Below, piece by piece: positions 27,716 to 37,900 of a DNA stretch of 64,000 nucleotides (the first letter of the stretch is position 1; each line of letters starts with the position of its first letter). The stretch is from NCBI RefSeq assembly GCF_037996765.1, contig NZ_JBBNAD010000006.1:62001-126000 (forward strand), in the 5' to 3' direction. This DNA comes from Bdellovibrio sp. GT3 (GTDB lineage: Bacteria > Bdellovibrionota > Bdellovibrionia > Bdellovibrionales > Bdellovibrionaceae). Below the pieces are notes generated by a model that saw nothing but the letters and a program-made list of their open reading frames with translations, was not told where the DNA came from and searched no databases. Made by a program: the position numbers and the translations under genes.

Positions 27716-30044
27716 TAGGTTCAAAACGAATTCTGAAAAGATTTTTCTCCTCTGGTTCGGAATTCCTGTGCTGCTGTACCAGGTTCTTATTTCCAGAATT
27801 TTATCGCAAATTTTCGGCAGTCTTTTTTTCATTCAACTTTTCCTGATCGCAGTGGCCTACCTGGGCACCTCCCTGGGCAGCTATTTTGCGGATCGCTGGA
27901 AGTTCACTCTTTCCAACAGTCACCTCTCGCTGGTGATACTTAACGTCGCCCTGCTGGGGTTCTATTTAAACGACACAACCTTATTGGCTGCCACCCATCT
28001 AAGTTTGATTCTGGGCTTTGTCCTGTTTTTTCTGATCAGCTTTGTTTCGGCCATGATTCTTCCGTTGTATTTCTTAAGAACCGGCACCGAAACTGGATCC
28101 TCCACCAAACGCTTCAATCAGGTTTATTTTTATTTCCATCTGTTGGTGGTCGGGGCCTTGATATGGACGGAGTTGGATTTACTTTCTTCCGTCGGCATCA
28201 CGCAAATCCTGATTGGCCTGACGCTGCTTGAAGCCTTCTGGAGTATTTACTGGTGGTTTCGCGACAAAGACCGCATCCAACCAATCAGCCGCTCTGCAAA
28301 TGAAATGCTGTTCTCGACTTCAGCAAAAAAGCTACTCCTGTCCCTTTTTGTGTTTTCGGTGATCAGCGGCGTGATTCAGTCGATTCTTTATCGACAAGTG
28401 CAAACCACACTGGCGCCCCTGGCCTTTCACTACACTTTGTATTTGGCGGCATTGCTGCTGAGCTGGGCCGCCTCCAGTTTGTGGTTTCAAACGCGCAAAG
28501 GCTATCAATGGCTGAGCTGGACAGATTTCAAAAGCAAATCGGCGATATTGATTTTTGCACTTTTGGTTTGGACTCAAGCTTGGCCCGTGGCTTGGGCCTG
28601 GATGTTGGATGTTTGTGGATTAAGCACCTTTGATGGAGCTGCACTTCACTCCTCTGTGACACCTGAAAACACCCCGTACATCATCTTTATGATTCGCGCC
28701 GTATTCACCCTGGGGCTGATCTTTCCATTTGGTTTCTTTTTCGGAAGCCTATTGCCACTGGTGAAAAAAGAAAATGAATACATCCCCTTGGGAATTTATC
28801 TAAGCATCAATTCTTTGGGAAATGCCTTGGGCATTCTGGTTTTCATTTCGATACTTTTTGAAGTGTTGGGGATTTTTCAACTCTGGGCTTTACTGGGGCT
28901 GTGCTGCCTGATTTTCGCAGTTCGCACCATCAAACTCCGCATCATCACCAGTTCGCTGATTGTGATCATGGGCGGCTTATCTTGGGGGCTGTTAAGAACA
29001 TATTCCTGGGATTTGGGCAGCTTTAATATGCGTGGTTTTGCGCAGTGGTATTCCTATTCTCAGGAAATCAGCAAAGTTCAGACCTTCAAACACAACAGCA
29101 GCCAGGTTAACTTTGTAGAGTTCGCTGGACAGTACTCACTAATGTTCATGAACGGTCACACGTCGGTCTTCCTTCCGCACCAGGAACCGATCCCCTTGAT
29201 TGATACTTTGATGGGCCTGACGCCTTTGGCTTACGTGAATAATTTTAATAATGCCCTGGTGATCGGCATGGGCACGGGCGCGACGGCTTTGGGAGCGGAA
29301 CAGCTTTTTGCTCATACCGACATCGTGGACCTGGATCCGACGATGTTAAAAGTTGCCGGCAGCCTTAAGTTTGTCGCCGATAAGTTATTGCATAATCCCA
29401 AAGTGACTTTCACCGAAGCCGACGGATTGACTTATCTAAGGACGACGAAAAAGAAGTACGACCTTATTTACAACAACGTGCCTTCACCGGTTTATTTTGC
29501 TGCAGCGAAACTATGGACGCGTGAAGCTTTACAGGCCGTTTCATCAGCCCTTCATGACGACGGAATTTTTGCCCAGTGGCTGGATGGGGAAATATCACCC
29601 TTGGCCTTGGACAGTTTGATTCGTTCCTCAGAGGATCTGTTTTCCCAATGTGATTTGTATTTGCTGAATATCGAGTTTTATTCACTGGTTTGCTCCAAAG
29701 GTGCTGCACCCCTGAAGTTTAAAACCTACCCCGACAGCTTGGCGAGCCTGATGCAAACCACACCGCTGACATTCAATGCCTTTCTACAGGCTTTACAGTT
29801 CCCAAAGGTGCCCATGAAGGCCGTCGATCCTGACGTCCCTTTGAACACCCTGGACAAACCCCTTATGGATGTACTGGTTGCGCAAAACCCACCGGGCTGG
29901 CTGCACAACGCCCGCAAAGACTCCGTGGCCGCCCGCTTTAAGATCGGCGAAGCCCTCACTCCAGAGAAGTGTTCCCGCATCCGGGGTTGGCTGTTCAATC
30001 GGCACTTTGTTGAAGCTCCAGGCGATTGCGCAGAGCTTTTCTGA
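27702..30044 (+). CDS. Membrane protein with aminopropyltransferase-like domain (3 of 3)
   Basis: 780 aa. About 450 N-terminal residues form many membrane helices. The C-terminal domain has LVIGMGTGATALGAE, DIVDLDPTM, TEADGLTYL and YDLIYNNVPSPVY, the last with Asn591-Asn592 where spermidine synthases have the catalytic Asp. Sequence differs clearly from the other two members, so this is not a recent duplication. It starts within the HTTM-like gene. kdsA follows 35 bp after its stop on the same strand. Confidence 0.75.
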   Translation: MFSLDRFKTNSEKIFLLWFGIPVLLYQVLISRILSQIFGSLFFIQLFLIAVAYLGTSLGSYFADRWKFTLSNSHLSLVILNVALLGFYLNDTTLLAATHLSLILGFVLFFLISFVSAMILPLYFLRTGTETGSSTKRFNQVYFYFHLLVVGALIWTELDLLSSVGITQILIGLTLLEAFWSIYWWFRDKDRIQPISRSANEMLFSTSAKKLLLSLFVFSVISGVIQSILYRQVQTTLAPLAFHYTLYLAALLLSWAASSLWFQTRKGYQWLSWTDFKSKSAILIFALLVWTQAWPVAWAWMLDVCGLSTFDGAALHSSVTPENTPYIIFMIRAVFTLGLIFPFGFFFGSLLPLVKKENEYIPLGIYLSINSLGNALGILVFISILFEVLGIFQLWALLGLCCLIFAVRTIKLRIITSSLIVIMGGLSWGLLRTYSWDLGSFNMRGFAQWYSYSQEISKVQTFKHNSSQVNFVEFAGQYSLMFMNGHTSVFLPHQEPIPLIDTLMGLTPLAYVNNFNNALVIGMGTGATALGAEQLFAHTDIVDLDPTMLKVAGSLKFVADKLLHNPKVTFTEADGLTYLRTTKKKYDLIYNNVPSPVYFAAAKLWTREALQAVSSALHDDGIFAQWLDGEISPLALDSLIRSSEDLFSQCDLYLLNIEFYSLVCSKGAAPLKFKTYPDSLASLMQTTPLTFNAFLQALQFPKVPMKAVDPDVPLNTLDKPLMDVLVAQNPPGWLHNARKDSVAARFKIGEALTPEKCSRIRGWLFNRHFVEAPGDCAELF

Positions 30045-30069
30045 TTGCATGGGCGAGCTGGAATGCTAG

Positions 30070-30933
<864 letters not shown>

Positions 30934-30987
30934 TTGAAAACTCGGCCTCGAAAAAATCATTACAGGTGATTAATTTTTCTTGCAAAT

Positions 30988-31025
30988 GTGTGGTGGTTCT
31001 ATAAAAGGACCCCACACTTTTTTTT
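30988..31025 (+). terminator. Intrinsic terminator after kdsA
   Basis: GTGTGGTGGTTC pairs with GGACCCCACAC, with one bulged base, and eight T residues follow. The SD of the downstream protease begins only about seven bases later. Confidence 0.75.
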
Positions 31026-31043
31026 ATTTGCGAGGAACACGAG

Positions 31044-31964
31044 TTGAAACTTCTAAATGCCTTTTTACTGGCTGTTGCTTTCATCACTGTGGGTTGCAGC
31101 GCTTCTGTTGAACCCACACTAGTATCAAATAAGTCTGCTACGCCTATTATTGGCGGCCAGTTGGTTAAAGAGGACTCTGCGCTGGCCCACAGTGTGGTAG
31201 GAATCTACGACAACAACTTCGGCTTCACATGCACGGGTTCGCTTTTGCCAGGAAATCTGGTTTTGACTGCAGCTCACTGCATCGGCGAAAAAACTTCGGA
31301 GGTCTATGTAGTTTTCCATCCGAACATGGAATCCATCCTGAATCTTGGTAAAAATTTCAGAACTCACCCAGCTGTTCGCCGCGTGGTTAAAATGAAAGCT
31401 CACGAAGATTTCGCTGGCAGCCAAGACAACATGGCAATCCCAGGACACGACATCGGTTTGATGATGTACGAAGGCGAAACTCCAAAGGACTATACTCCAG
31501 CAAAAATCCTGACTGAACCCGCAGCACTAAAAAGAGACGCTTTGACGATTCTTGCTGGTTACGGTGTGAACTATGCTGAGGTGATTCCAGTCAACCCGCG
31601 CAAAGAAAAAAATCTTCAACAGATGATCAATAATGGCGAAGTTTACTGCGACAACGACGATGCACGTAAAGCCACAAGCTGTGTTCGTGAAGAGATCAGC
31701 GGCCCTGCAATTCTTAAAGCTGTGCAGGTAAAAATCAAGTACACGCCCAATGAAGGTGAAGTTGTTTTGGACCAAACTGGCGGTCAAGCGGCTTGCTCCG
31801 GAGACTCTGGTGGTCCGGCTTACATCCAGGTTGGTAACGAATACCAGCTTTGGGGTGTCACCAGCCGCAGCGGCTTGGGTTGCAACACCGATATCATTTA
31901 CATGAACATTCTGTACTATGCAGTTTGGATCACAGACACCGCAAAATCTTTCGGTGCTAAATAG
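31044..31964 (+). CDS. Trypsin-like serine protease, lipoprotein
   Basis: 306 aa, family S1. The start is TTG with GAGGA 8 nt upstream. The signal peptide ends in a lipobox-like TVGC (Cys18), so the protein is probably lipidated. IIGGQL marks the activation-type N-terminus of the catalytic domain. The triad is visible: His78 (TAAHC), Asp136 (HDIGLM) and Ser255 (GDSGGP). Paired cysteines typical of the fold are present. A paralog of the same layout lies at 41259-42185. Target proteins are unknown; in a predator it could digest prey protein, which is speculation. Confidence 0.92.
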   Translation: MKLLNAFLLAVAFITVGCSASVEPTLVSNKSATPIIGGQLVKEDSALAHSVVGIYDNNFGFTCTGSLLPGNLVLTAAHCIGEKTSEVYVVFHPNMESILNLGKNFRTHPAVRRVVKMKAHEDFAGSQDNMAIPGHDIGLMMYEGETPKDYTPAKILTEPAALKRDALTILAGYGVNYAEVIPVNPRKEKNLQQMINNGEVYCDNDDARKATSCVREEISGPAILKAVQVKIKYTPNEGEVVLDQTGGQAACSGDSGGPAYIQVGNEYQLWGVTSRSGLGCNTDIIYMNILYYAVWITDTAKSFGAK

Positions 31965-31967
31965 TCA

Positions 31968-31995
31968 AAAGGCGGCCTCAGAGCCGCCTTTTTTT
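31968..31995. terminator. Bidirectional terminator between protease and DUF5985 genes
   Basis: AAAGGCGGC, loop CTCAGA, GCCGCCTTT, followed by T on the plus strand (seven or more) and by TTTT on the minus strand. It separates two convergent transcripts. Confidence 0.85.
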
Positions 31996-32000
31996 ATGTT

Positions 32001-32267
32001 CTATTTTCGGTTTTTATCGACCACGGCCGTGATAATCAGCAAGAAAGCCAATAGTCGCATGGAGAATATCCAGGTATTTTCCTCCCCTTGTGTTGGCATG
32101 AAAACCAGAAACCATCTCTCCGCTGCCAGAATAAAAAATGAAGCGGCAAACATCGCAAAGAAACGATCCGCTGTCTTTCTCCAGAATTTAAGAAAAAACA
32201 AACCGGAAACCAGCGATGCCATCATCACGGCGCCATAAATAAATTGTTTTACAATTTCCTGACTCAT
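32001..32267 (-). CDS. DUF5985 family small membrane protein
   Basis: 88 aa with three predicted membrane helices. The pattern FLKFWRKTADRFFAMFAASF followed by an acidic loop and RLLAFLLIITAVVDKNR fits DUF5985. It is the last gene of a tight five-gene minus-strand operon (1-bp gap to the previous DUF5985 gene) that begins with two soluble hybrid kinases. The function of the family is unknown to me; a membrane-sensing or tethering role for the kinases is possible. Confidence 0.7.
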   Translation of the reverse strand: MSQEIVKQFIYGAVMMASLVSGLFFLKFWRKTADRFFAMFAASFFILAAERWFLVFMPTQGEENTWIFSMRLLAFLLIITAVVDKNRK

Positions 32268-32268
32268 T

Positions 32269-32526
32269 CTACACCGTATCCCAAATCAAACCATAAACCA
32301 TGGCCGCCATTCCGCCCAAAATCAACCAGGCACGAATCATTGTGAGGTCATAACTGGGCCCCAAAAGGAAATCCACCGACAGTAATATATTATTCAGAGC
32401 CACGCCGACAAAACAGATACTACTCCAAAACAACAATCGGGAACGGCTGCGAAAATAGGCCCGCCCCAGGAAAACAGCACAGCCAAAACTGGTAACCGAA
32501 CAAAGTAAGTAAACGTAAAATGCCAC
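32269..32526 (-). CDS. DUF5985 family small membrane protein
   Basis: 85 aa with three membrane helices; YLLCSVTSFGCAVFLGRAYF, RLLFWSSICFVGVALNNILL and RAWLILGGMAAMVYGLIW are characteristic of DUF5985. It differs from its downstream neighbour, so the two are probably a heteromeric pair. The gap to the upstream gene is 2 bp. Confidence 0.7.
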   Translation of the reverse strand: MAFYVYLLCSVTSFGCAVFLGRAYFRSRSRLLFWSSICFVGVALNNILLSVDFLLGPSYDLTMIRAWLILGGMAAMVYGLIWDTV

Positions 32527-32528
32527 GA

Positions 32529-32909
32529 TTAATCCTTTTTGATTTTAAAGGCATTGGCGAAGTCGCGAATGCTATCAATCGGTTGTGAATAAATAAAGTT
32601 CGTAATTGTGGAACGTCGGGTGCTGTATAGAACTTCCAGCTTCCCCGCCAATTCCCCAAGCTCGCCATTGTGATAACGATAACTTCCATTTTCTTCACGC
32701 AGTAAATCCATCGCCACCAGTTCCAGAAGTTGAGAACGTGCATACCCCGGATTACTGCGCATTTCCAGGCTGACTTCCTCTGGTGTCCAACTCCGCTGTT
32801 CGTTGGCCTTTAGTAGAAACAAAACGTCCAAAAGTGTCACAGAATGTATGTGTTTTCTGATGAAGTTTTTTATCTCCAGCGTGACGTCTCCAGAATCATC
32901 AAATGGCAC
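32529..32909 (-). CDS. Small winged-helix-like protein in kinase operon
   Basis: The frame is open to GTG 32927, but GTG 32909 has GGGAGG 6 nt upstream and I take it as the start (126 aa, IVPFDDSGD region). The first 25 residues are acidic. A helical segment VTLLDVLFLLKANEQRSWTPEEVSLEM followed by SQLLELVAMDLLREENG and YRYHNG looks like a winged helix-turn-helix. The start overlaps the end of the 683-aa kinase gene by 11 bp. It could be a DNA-binding or protein-binding output of the operon; this is inference. Confidence 0.6.
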   Translation of the reverse strand: MPFDDSGDVTLEIKNFIRKHIHSVTLLDVLFLLKANEQRSWTPEEVSLEMRSNPGYARSQLLELVAMDLLREENGSYRYHNGELGELAGKLEVLYSTRRSTITNFIYSQPIDSIRDFANAFKIKKD

Positions 32910-34950
32910 AATGATCCTCCCGCACACCTTTATCCCTATGTATACCCGCCAGTAAATCTATCAACTGATTGAAGTTCACGGGCTTCGCCAAATGGTGCGT
33001 GCATCCCGCATCAATACTCTTCACTGTCTCCTCCTTAAGTGCGTGGGCTGTGAGCGCAATAATCGGCCGCTCATACCCCTGAGCCCGCAATCTTCGCGTG
33101 GCTTCATAACCATCCATAATCGGCATTTGAATATCCATCAGGACGGCATCGTAGTCATGGGCCAAGGCCGTATTCACCCCTTCAAGCCCATTCTCAGCAA
33201 AATCAACCGTAGCTCCCACGATTCCCAGGAAATGGGAAATCAACGCCTGGTTGTCCTCCACATCCTCAACCAAAAGAACTTTCATTCCCTCAAGTTTTTT
33301 GTTTCCTTTAAAATTAAAACCTCCATCATCGCGAGGAGTTACCGAATTCAAACTACTAATATAAGCAGTGCCGCTGACAGGTTCCGCATTGACTTCAATC
33401 ATGAAAGTGCTGCCCTGACCTGGTACACTACCCGACAAGACAACATCTCCGCCCATGGCCCGGGCCAACTGCCGGGACAACGCCAACCCCAATCCCGTGC
33501 CACCAAAATTTCTTGTGGTCGCACTGTCCTCCTGAACAAAAGGTTGGAACAAATGACTGGCATGCTCGGGATGAATACCCACACCAGAGTCTGAAATATA
33601 AATTCGCATTTTATTGTGCAATTCAAATTCAGTGCGTGGAACCCATTCCACATCAACATGAACATAACCTTCACTGGTGAACTTTATTGAATTTCCAATA
33701 AGATTCAGCAGAATCTGGCGCAACCTGGTTGGATCAGAAATGATCAACTTCGGAATGCTGTTATCCAGATCAATGCGGAAATCCAGTCGTTTATCCAACG
33801 CCTGAAGACGAAGAAGGGAACGAATGTCCTCTAGGACACCTTCCACATCCACTTCCACCCGCTCCATCTGCAGTCTTCCTGCCTCCACTTTGGAGATATC
33901 AAGAATTTCATCGATAATTTTTAACAGCTGATCGCCATTTCGCTGCACGGTTCGAATCCATTTCGCACGCTCCGCGGCGCTTTGTTCCTCATCCGCCATC
34001 AGCTCCGTGAATCCCAAAATTGCATTCATCGGAGTCCGAATCTCGTGGCTCATATTGGCTAGGAAATTTGTTTTGGAAACACTGGCTGCACTTGCTTTTC
34101 TTTCTGCATCAATCAACTTCAACTCGACCGTTTTACGATCGTGTATGTCAGTACAGGTTCCAATCCAGGAGCGAAATCCCTGATAGTTTGTATCAGACAC
34201 AGCCCGTATCCAAAACCAGCGAGTTTCGCCATTTTTACTTTTCAAACGACATTCCGTTTCAAAGGCGCTGCCGTCGTCCATTGAATTCATCCAGACCTTC
34301 AGTAACTCCCGAAGATCACCGGCATCAACTGCAGACTGCCAGCCATTGCCAAGACTCTGTTCGATCGTAAGACCGGTAAAGTCTGTCCAGCCCTTGTTAA
34401 AGTAGTCAAAGGTGCCATCGCCCTTCGCCCGCCAGATAATATGCGGAATTGCATCCGCAAGACTGCGGTAGCGTCGCAAACTTTCAACTTCCAGCTCCGC
34501 CAGCCTGAGAAAGCGCTCCCGTGCTTCTGACGTGCGAATCATTTCAGCCTGCTCTTCGAGCTGCTTGGTCTTTAAGAATAACTCCACAAAGATATGAACC
34601 TTTGACTTCACAATGTAAGGTTCAAAAGGCTTAAAGATATAATCCGCTGCTCCGACCTCGTATCCCTTATGAATATATTGTTCATCTTTATTGATGGCGG
34701 TCACAAAAATGATCGGCGTTTGAAGGTGGCGCGGATTCAAACGAATCCGTTGGGCCGTTTCAAAACCATCCATTCCTGGCATCTGCACATCGAGCAGGAT
34801 CACCGCGAAATCATACTTGTCCACAAGCTCCAGAGCCTCGGCGCCTGATTGCGCCTGTACCAGATTCAGATTAGGCGCCGTCAATACCGCTTGCAAAGCC
34901 AACAGACCATCCAAACGGTCATCTACAATAAGAATATCCACTTTGTTCAT
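32899..34950 (-). CDS. Hybrid histidine kinase, REC-PAS-HisKA-HATPase-REC
   Basis: 683 aa, soluble, no membrane segment. An N-terminal receiver has DD at 10-11 and phospho-acceptor Asp54 (LLDVQMPGMDG). A PAS domain follows at about 160-280. HisKA has [12 protein letters not shown] with His302; the ATPase shows NSIKFT, DSGVGI and GGTGLGLALS. A C-terminal receiver has Asp606 (LMDIQMPIMDG). The N-terminal receiver suggests that it takes phosphate or signals from another kinase, possibly the adjacent poly-HAMP protein, whose stop overlaps its SD (12-bp gap). Confidence 0.93.
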   Translation of the reverse strand: MNKVDILIVDDRLDGLLALQAVLTAPNLNLVQAQSGAEALELVDKYDFAVILLDVQMPGMDGFETAQRIRLNPRHLQTPIIFVTAINKDEQYIHKGYEVGAADYIFKPFEPYIVKSKVHIFVELFLKTKQLEEQAEMIRTSEARERFLRLAELEVESLRRYRSLADAIPHIIWRAKGDGTFDYFNKGWTDFTGLTIEQSLGNGWQSAVDAGDLRELLKVWMNSMDDGSAFETECRLKSKNGETRWFWIRAVSDTNYQGFRSWIGTCTDIHDRKTVELKLIDAERKASAASVSKTNFLANMSHEIRTPMNAILGFTELMADEEQSAAERAKWIRTVQRNGDQLLKIIDEILDISKVEAGRLQMERVEVDVEGVLEDIRSLLRLQALDKRLDFRIDLDNSIPKLIISDPTRLRQILLNLIGNSIKFTSEGYVHVDVEWVPRTEFELHNKMRIYISDSGVGIHPEHASHLFQPFVQEDSATTRNFGGTGLGLALSRQLARAMGGDVVLSGSVPGQGSTFMIEVNAEPVSGTAYISSLNSVTPRDDGGFNFKGNKKLEGMKVLLVEDVEDNQALISHFLGIVGATVDFAENGLEGVNTALAHDYDAVLMDIQMPIMDGYEATRRLRAQGYERPIIALTAHALKEETVKSIDAGCTHHLAKPVNFNQLIDLLAGIHRDKGVREDHCAI

Positions 34951-34962
34951 GGTTACAAACTC

Positions 34963-37900
34963 CTAGAGCTGCGGGTTCACATTTGCCTTTGGCAACCAGG
35001 AGTACATTACCGATAACAGATAAACTTCATCGACCGGTTTTGTCACATAGTCAGATGCCCCGGCAGCCAGGCACTTTTCGCGATCCCCTTTCATCGCTTT
35101 CGCGGTCAAAGAGATAATCGGCAATTTCTGAAATTGCTCGATTTTGCGAATCTCGTGGATAGCCTCAATCCCATCCATTTCCGGCATCATGGTATCCATA
35201 AGCACCAGATCGGTGTCAGGATTTTCATTTAATGTTTTAATACCCTGCTTGCCATTCTCCGCAAAAACCACGTTCATGCCGCGCATTTTTAGAACGCTGC
35301 TTAGAGCAAAAACATTCCGTACGTCATCATCGACAATCAATATCTTTCGACCGGTAAATTCGGCATCAATCGGTAGCGGCAACACTTCAGAGTTTTCATC
35401 ACGCACATTGACCGTTACCCCCTCAGGAGCTGAGTACTTTACTGGCAGAATCAAATTGAAACTGCTGCCCTGACCTGGCATGCTTTCCACATTGATCACA
35501 CCACCTAAAAGGCGTGCAATCTCCCGACTGATCGTCAGGCCCAGACCAGTACCGCCGTATTTGCGACTGGTTGTTCCGTCCGCCTGCTGGAAGGCTTCAA
35601 ATATCAACTTCTGCTTATCCGCTGGAATCCCGATACCCGTATCCTGTACCCGATAAACAATCGCTCCACCCGGGTAATTTCCGGCGGCATCATAACTGAC
35701 ATCCAGATTCACATGCCCCTTGTCCGTAAACTTGAAGGCATTGGACAAAAGATTCTTCAATATTTGGTGCAGTCGATTTTCGTCCGTGACCATGGCTTTC
35801 GGTAAGTCTGGTGAAGCCGTTATCAAAAATTCAAGTCCCTTGTGTTCGGCAACTGGACGGAATGTCTGCTCCAGATATTCCTGAACTTCCTTGATCTCGA
35901 CAGCTTTCGGTGTGACTGGCATTTTTCCAGCTTCCACTTTGGAAAGATCCAGAATTTCGTTGATCAAGGCCAACAGATCCTGCCCCGCAGAGTGAACCGT
36001 GCTGGCAAATTTCACCTGCTCACCGCTTAGATTTTTCTCGCGGTTATCAGCCAGGGTTTTTGAAAGAATCAATAAACTGTTCAACGGAGTTCTCAGCTCA
36101 TGCGACATGTTTGCAAGAAATTCGGATTTGTATTTGGAAATCAACGACAACTGTTCTGCTTTTTCCTCCAAGGAACGGCTGGCAAGCTCCACTTCCTGAT
36201 TTTTCACTTCCAGAAGTTTTGCTTTGTCTTCCAGTTCTTTCGCCTGGGCTTCCAGTTCGACATTCGAACGTTTCAGCTCCTGCAAAAGCTCCTCAGTTCT
36301 CATACTTGACGAGATCATGTTCAGGATCACACCCACGGAGTCCATCAATTGATCCAGGAAGTTGATATAGTTCTGTGTGAACGGAGTTAAGGAAGCCAAC
36401 TCGATCACAGCTTTAAGTTCACCTTCGAACAACACCGGCAATACGATAATATTGCGCGGTTTTTCTTCGACGATGCTTGAGCTGATCATGGCATAGTCGC
36501 CCTGTGGATTGGTCAGAAGAATTCTTTTCTTCTCGAATGCACATTGACCAACAAGGCCTTCTTTTAATTTATATTTATTGGATACTGAACGACGCTCAGA
36601 GAAAGCATAACTTGCAATCAGATTCAAAGAGCTTTCAGCCCCTTCTGCTTCAAGCATGAAGAAGGTCCCCTGACGGGCATCTACCAGCGGTGTCAGCTCT
36701 GACATGATGAGCTGGGCCACCGATGCAATACTGCGCTGACCTTGCATCATTCCCGAGAATTTTGCGAGATTCGTTTTCAACCAGTCCTGCTCGTTATTCT
36801 TTTGAGTCGTGTCTTTCAGATTGCTGATCATCTGATTGATATTTTCGGACAATGCCGCAACTTCGCCTTCGGCCTCAACCGAGATGGATCGGGTCAAGTC
36901 ACCCTTCGTTACCGCCGTCGATACTTCGGCGATGGCACGAACCTGTGCGGTTAAGTTTCCCGCGAGCTGATTCACGTTGTCTGTTAAGTCCTTCCAGGTA
37001 CCAGAGGCACCCGGTACGCTTGCCTGACCGCCCAGCTTTCCTTCGATACCCACCTCGCGGGCAACGGTTGTTACCTGATCCGCGAAAGTTCTTAATGTAT
37101 CAGTCATTGAATTGATGGTTTCGGCAAGTGCGGCAACTTCCCCTTTGGCTTCCAGAACGAATTTTTGTTCCAAATCCCCATCGGCAACAGCGGTTACGAC
37201 CTTTACGATACCCCGTACTTGGGTCGTCAGATTCGAGGCCATGAAGTTTACGTTATCTGTTAAGTCTTTCCAGGTTCCGGCAACACCCGGCACGCGCGCC
37301 TGAGCTCCCAGTTTACCTTCGATACCCACCTCGCGGGCAACGGTTGTTACCTGATCCGCGAAAGTTCTTAATGTATCAGTCATCGAGTTGATGGTTTCCG
37401 CAAGTGCGGCAACTTCCCCTTTGGCTTCAAGGACGAATTTTTGATTCAAATCCCCGTTGGCAACGGCGGTTACGACCTTGACGATACCACGTACCTGTTT
37501 CGTCAGGTTCGAGGCCATGAAGTTTACGTTATCCGTTAAGTCTTTCCACGTACCGGACACTCCGCGCACTTCCGCCTGACCTCCCAGTTTCCCTTCCGTA
37601 CCCACCTCTTTCGCCACACGAGTTACCTCGGCCGCGAATGAGTTTAGCTGATCCACCATCGAGTTGATGGTGTTCTTAACTTCCAGGATTTCCCCACGGG
37701 CATCAACGGTGATCTTTTGTGACAAGTCGCCATTGGCAACCGCGGTGGTAACTTTTGCGATGTTACGTACCTGTGCTGTTAGATTTCCGGCAAGACCATT
37801 TACGTTATCTGTTAAGTCTTTCCAAGTACCAGAAACCCCTTTTACTTCGGCCTGACCACCTAGCTTACCCTCGGTTCCCACCTCTTTCGCCACACGAGTT

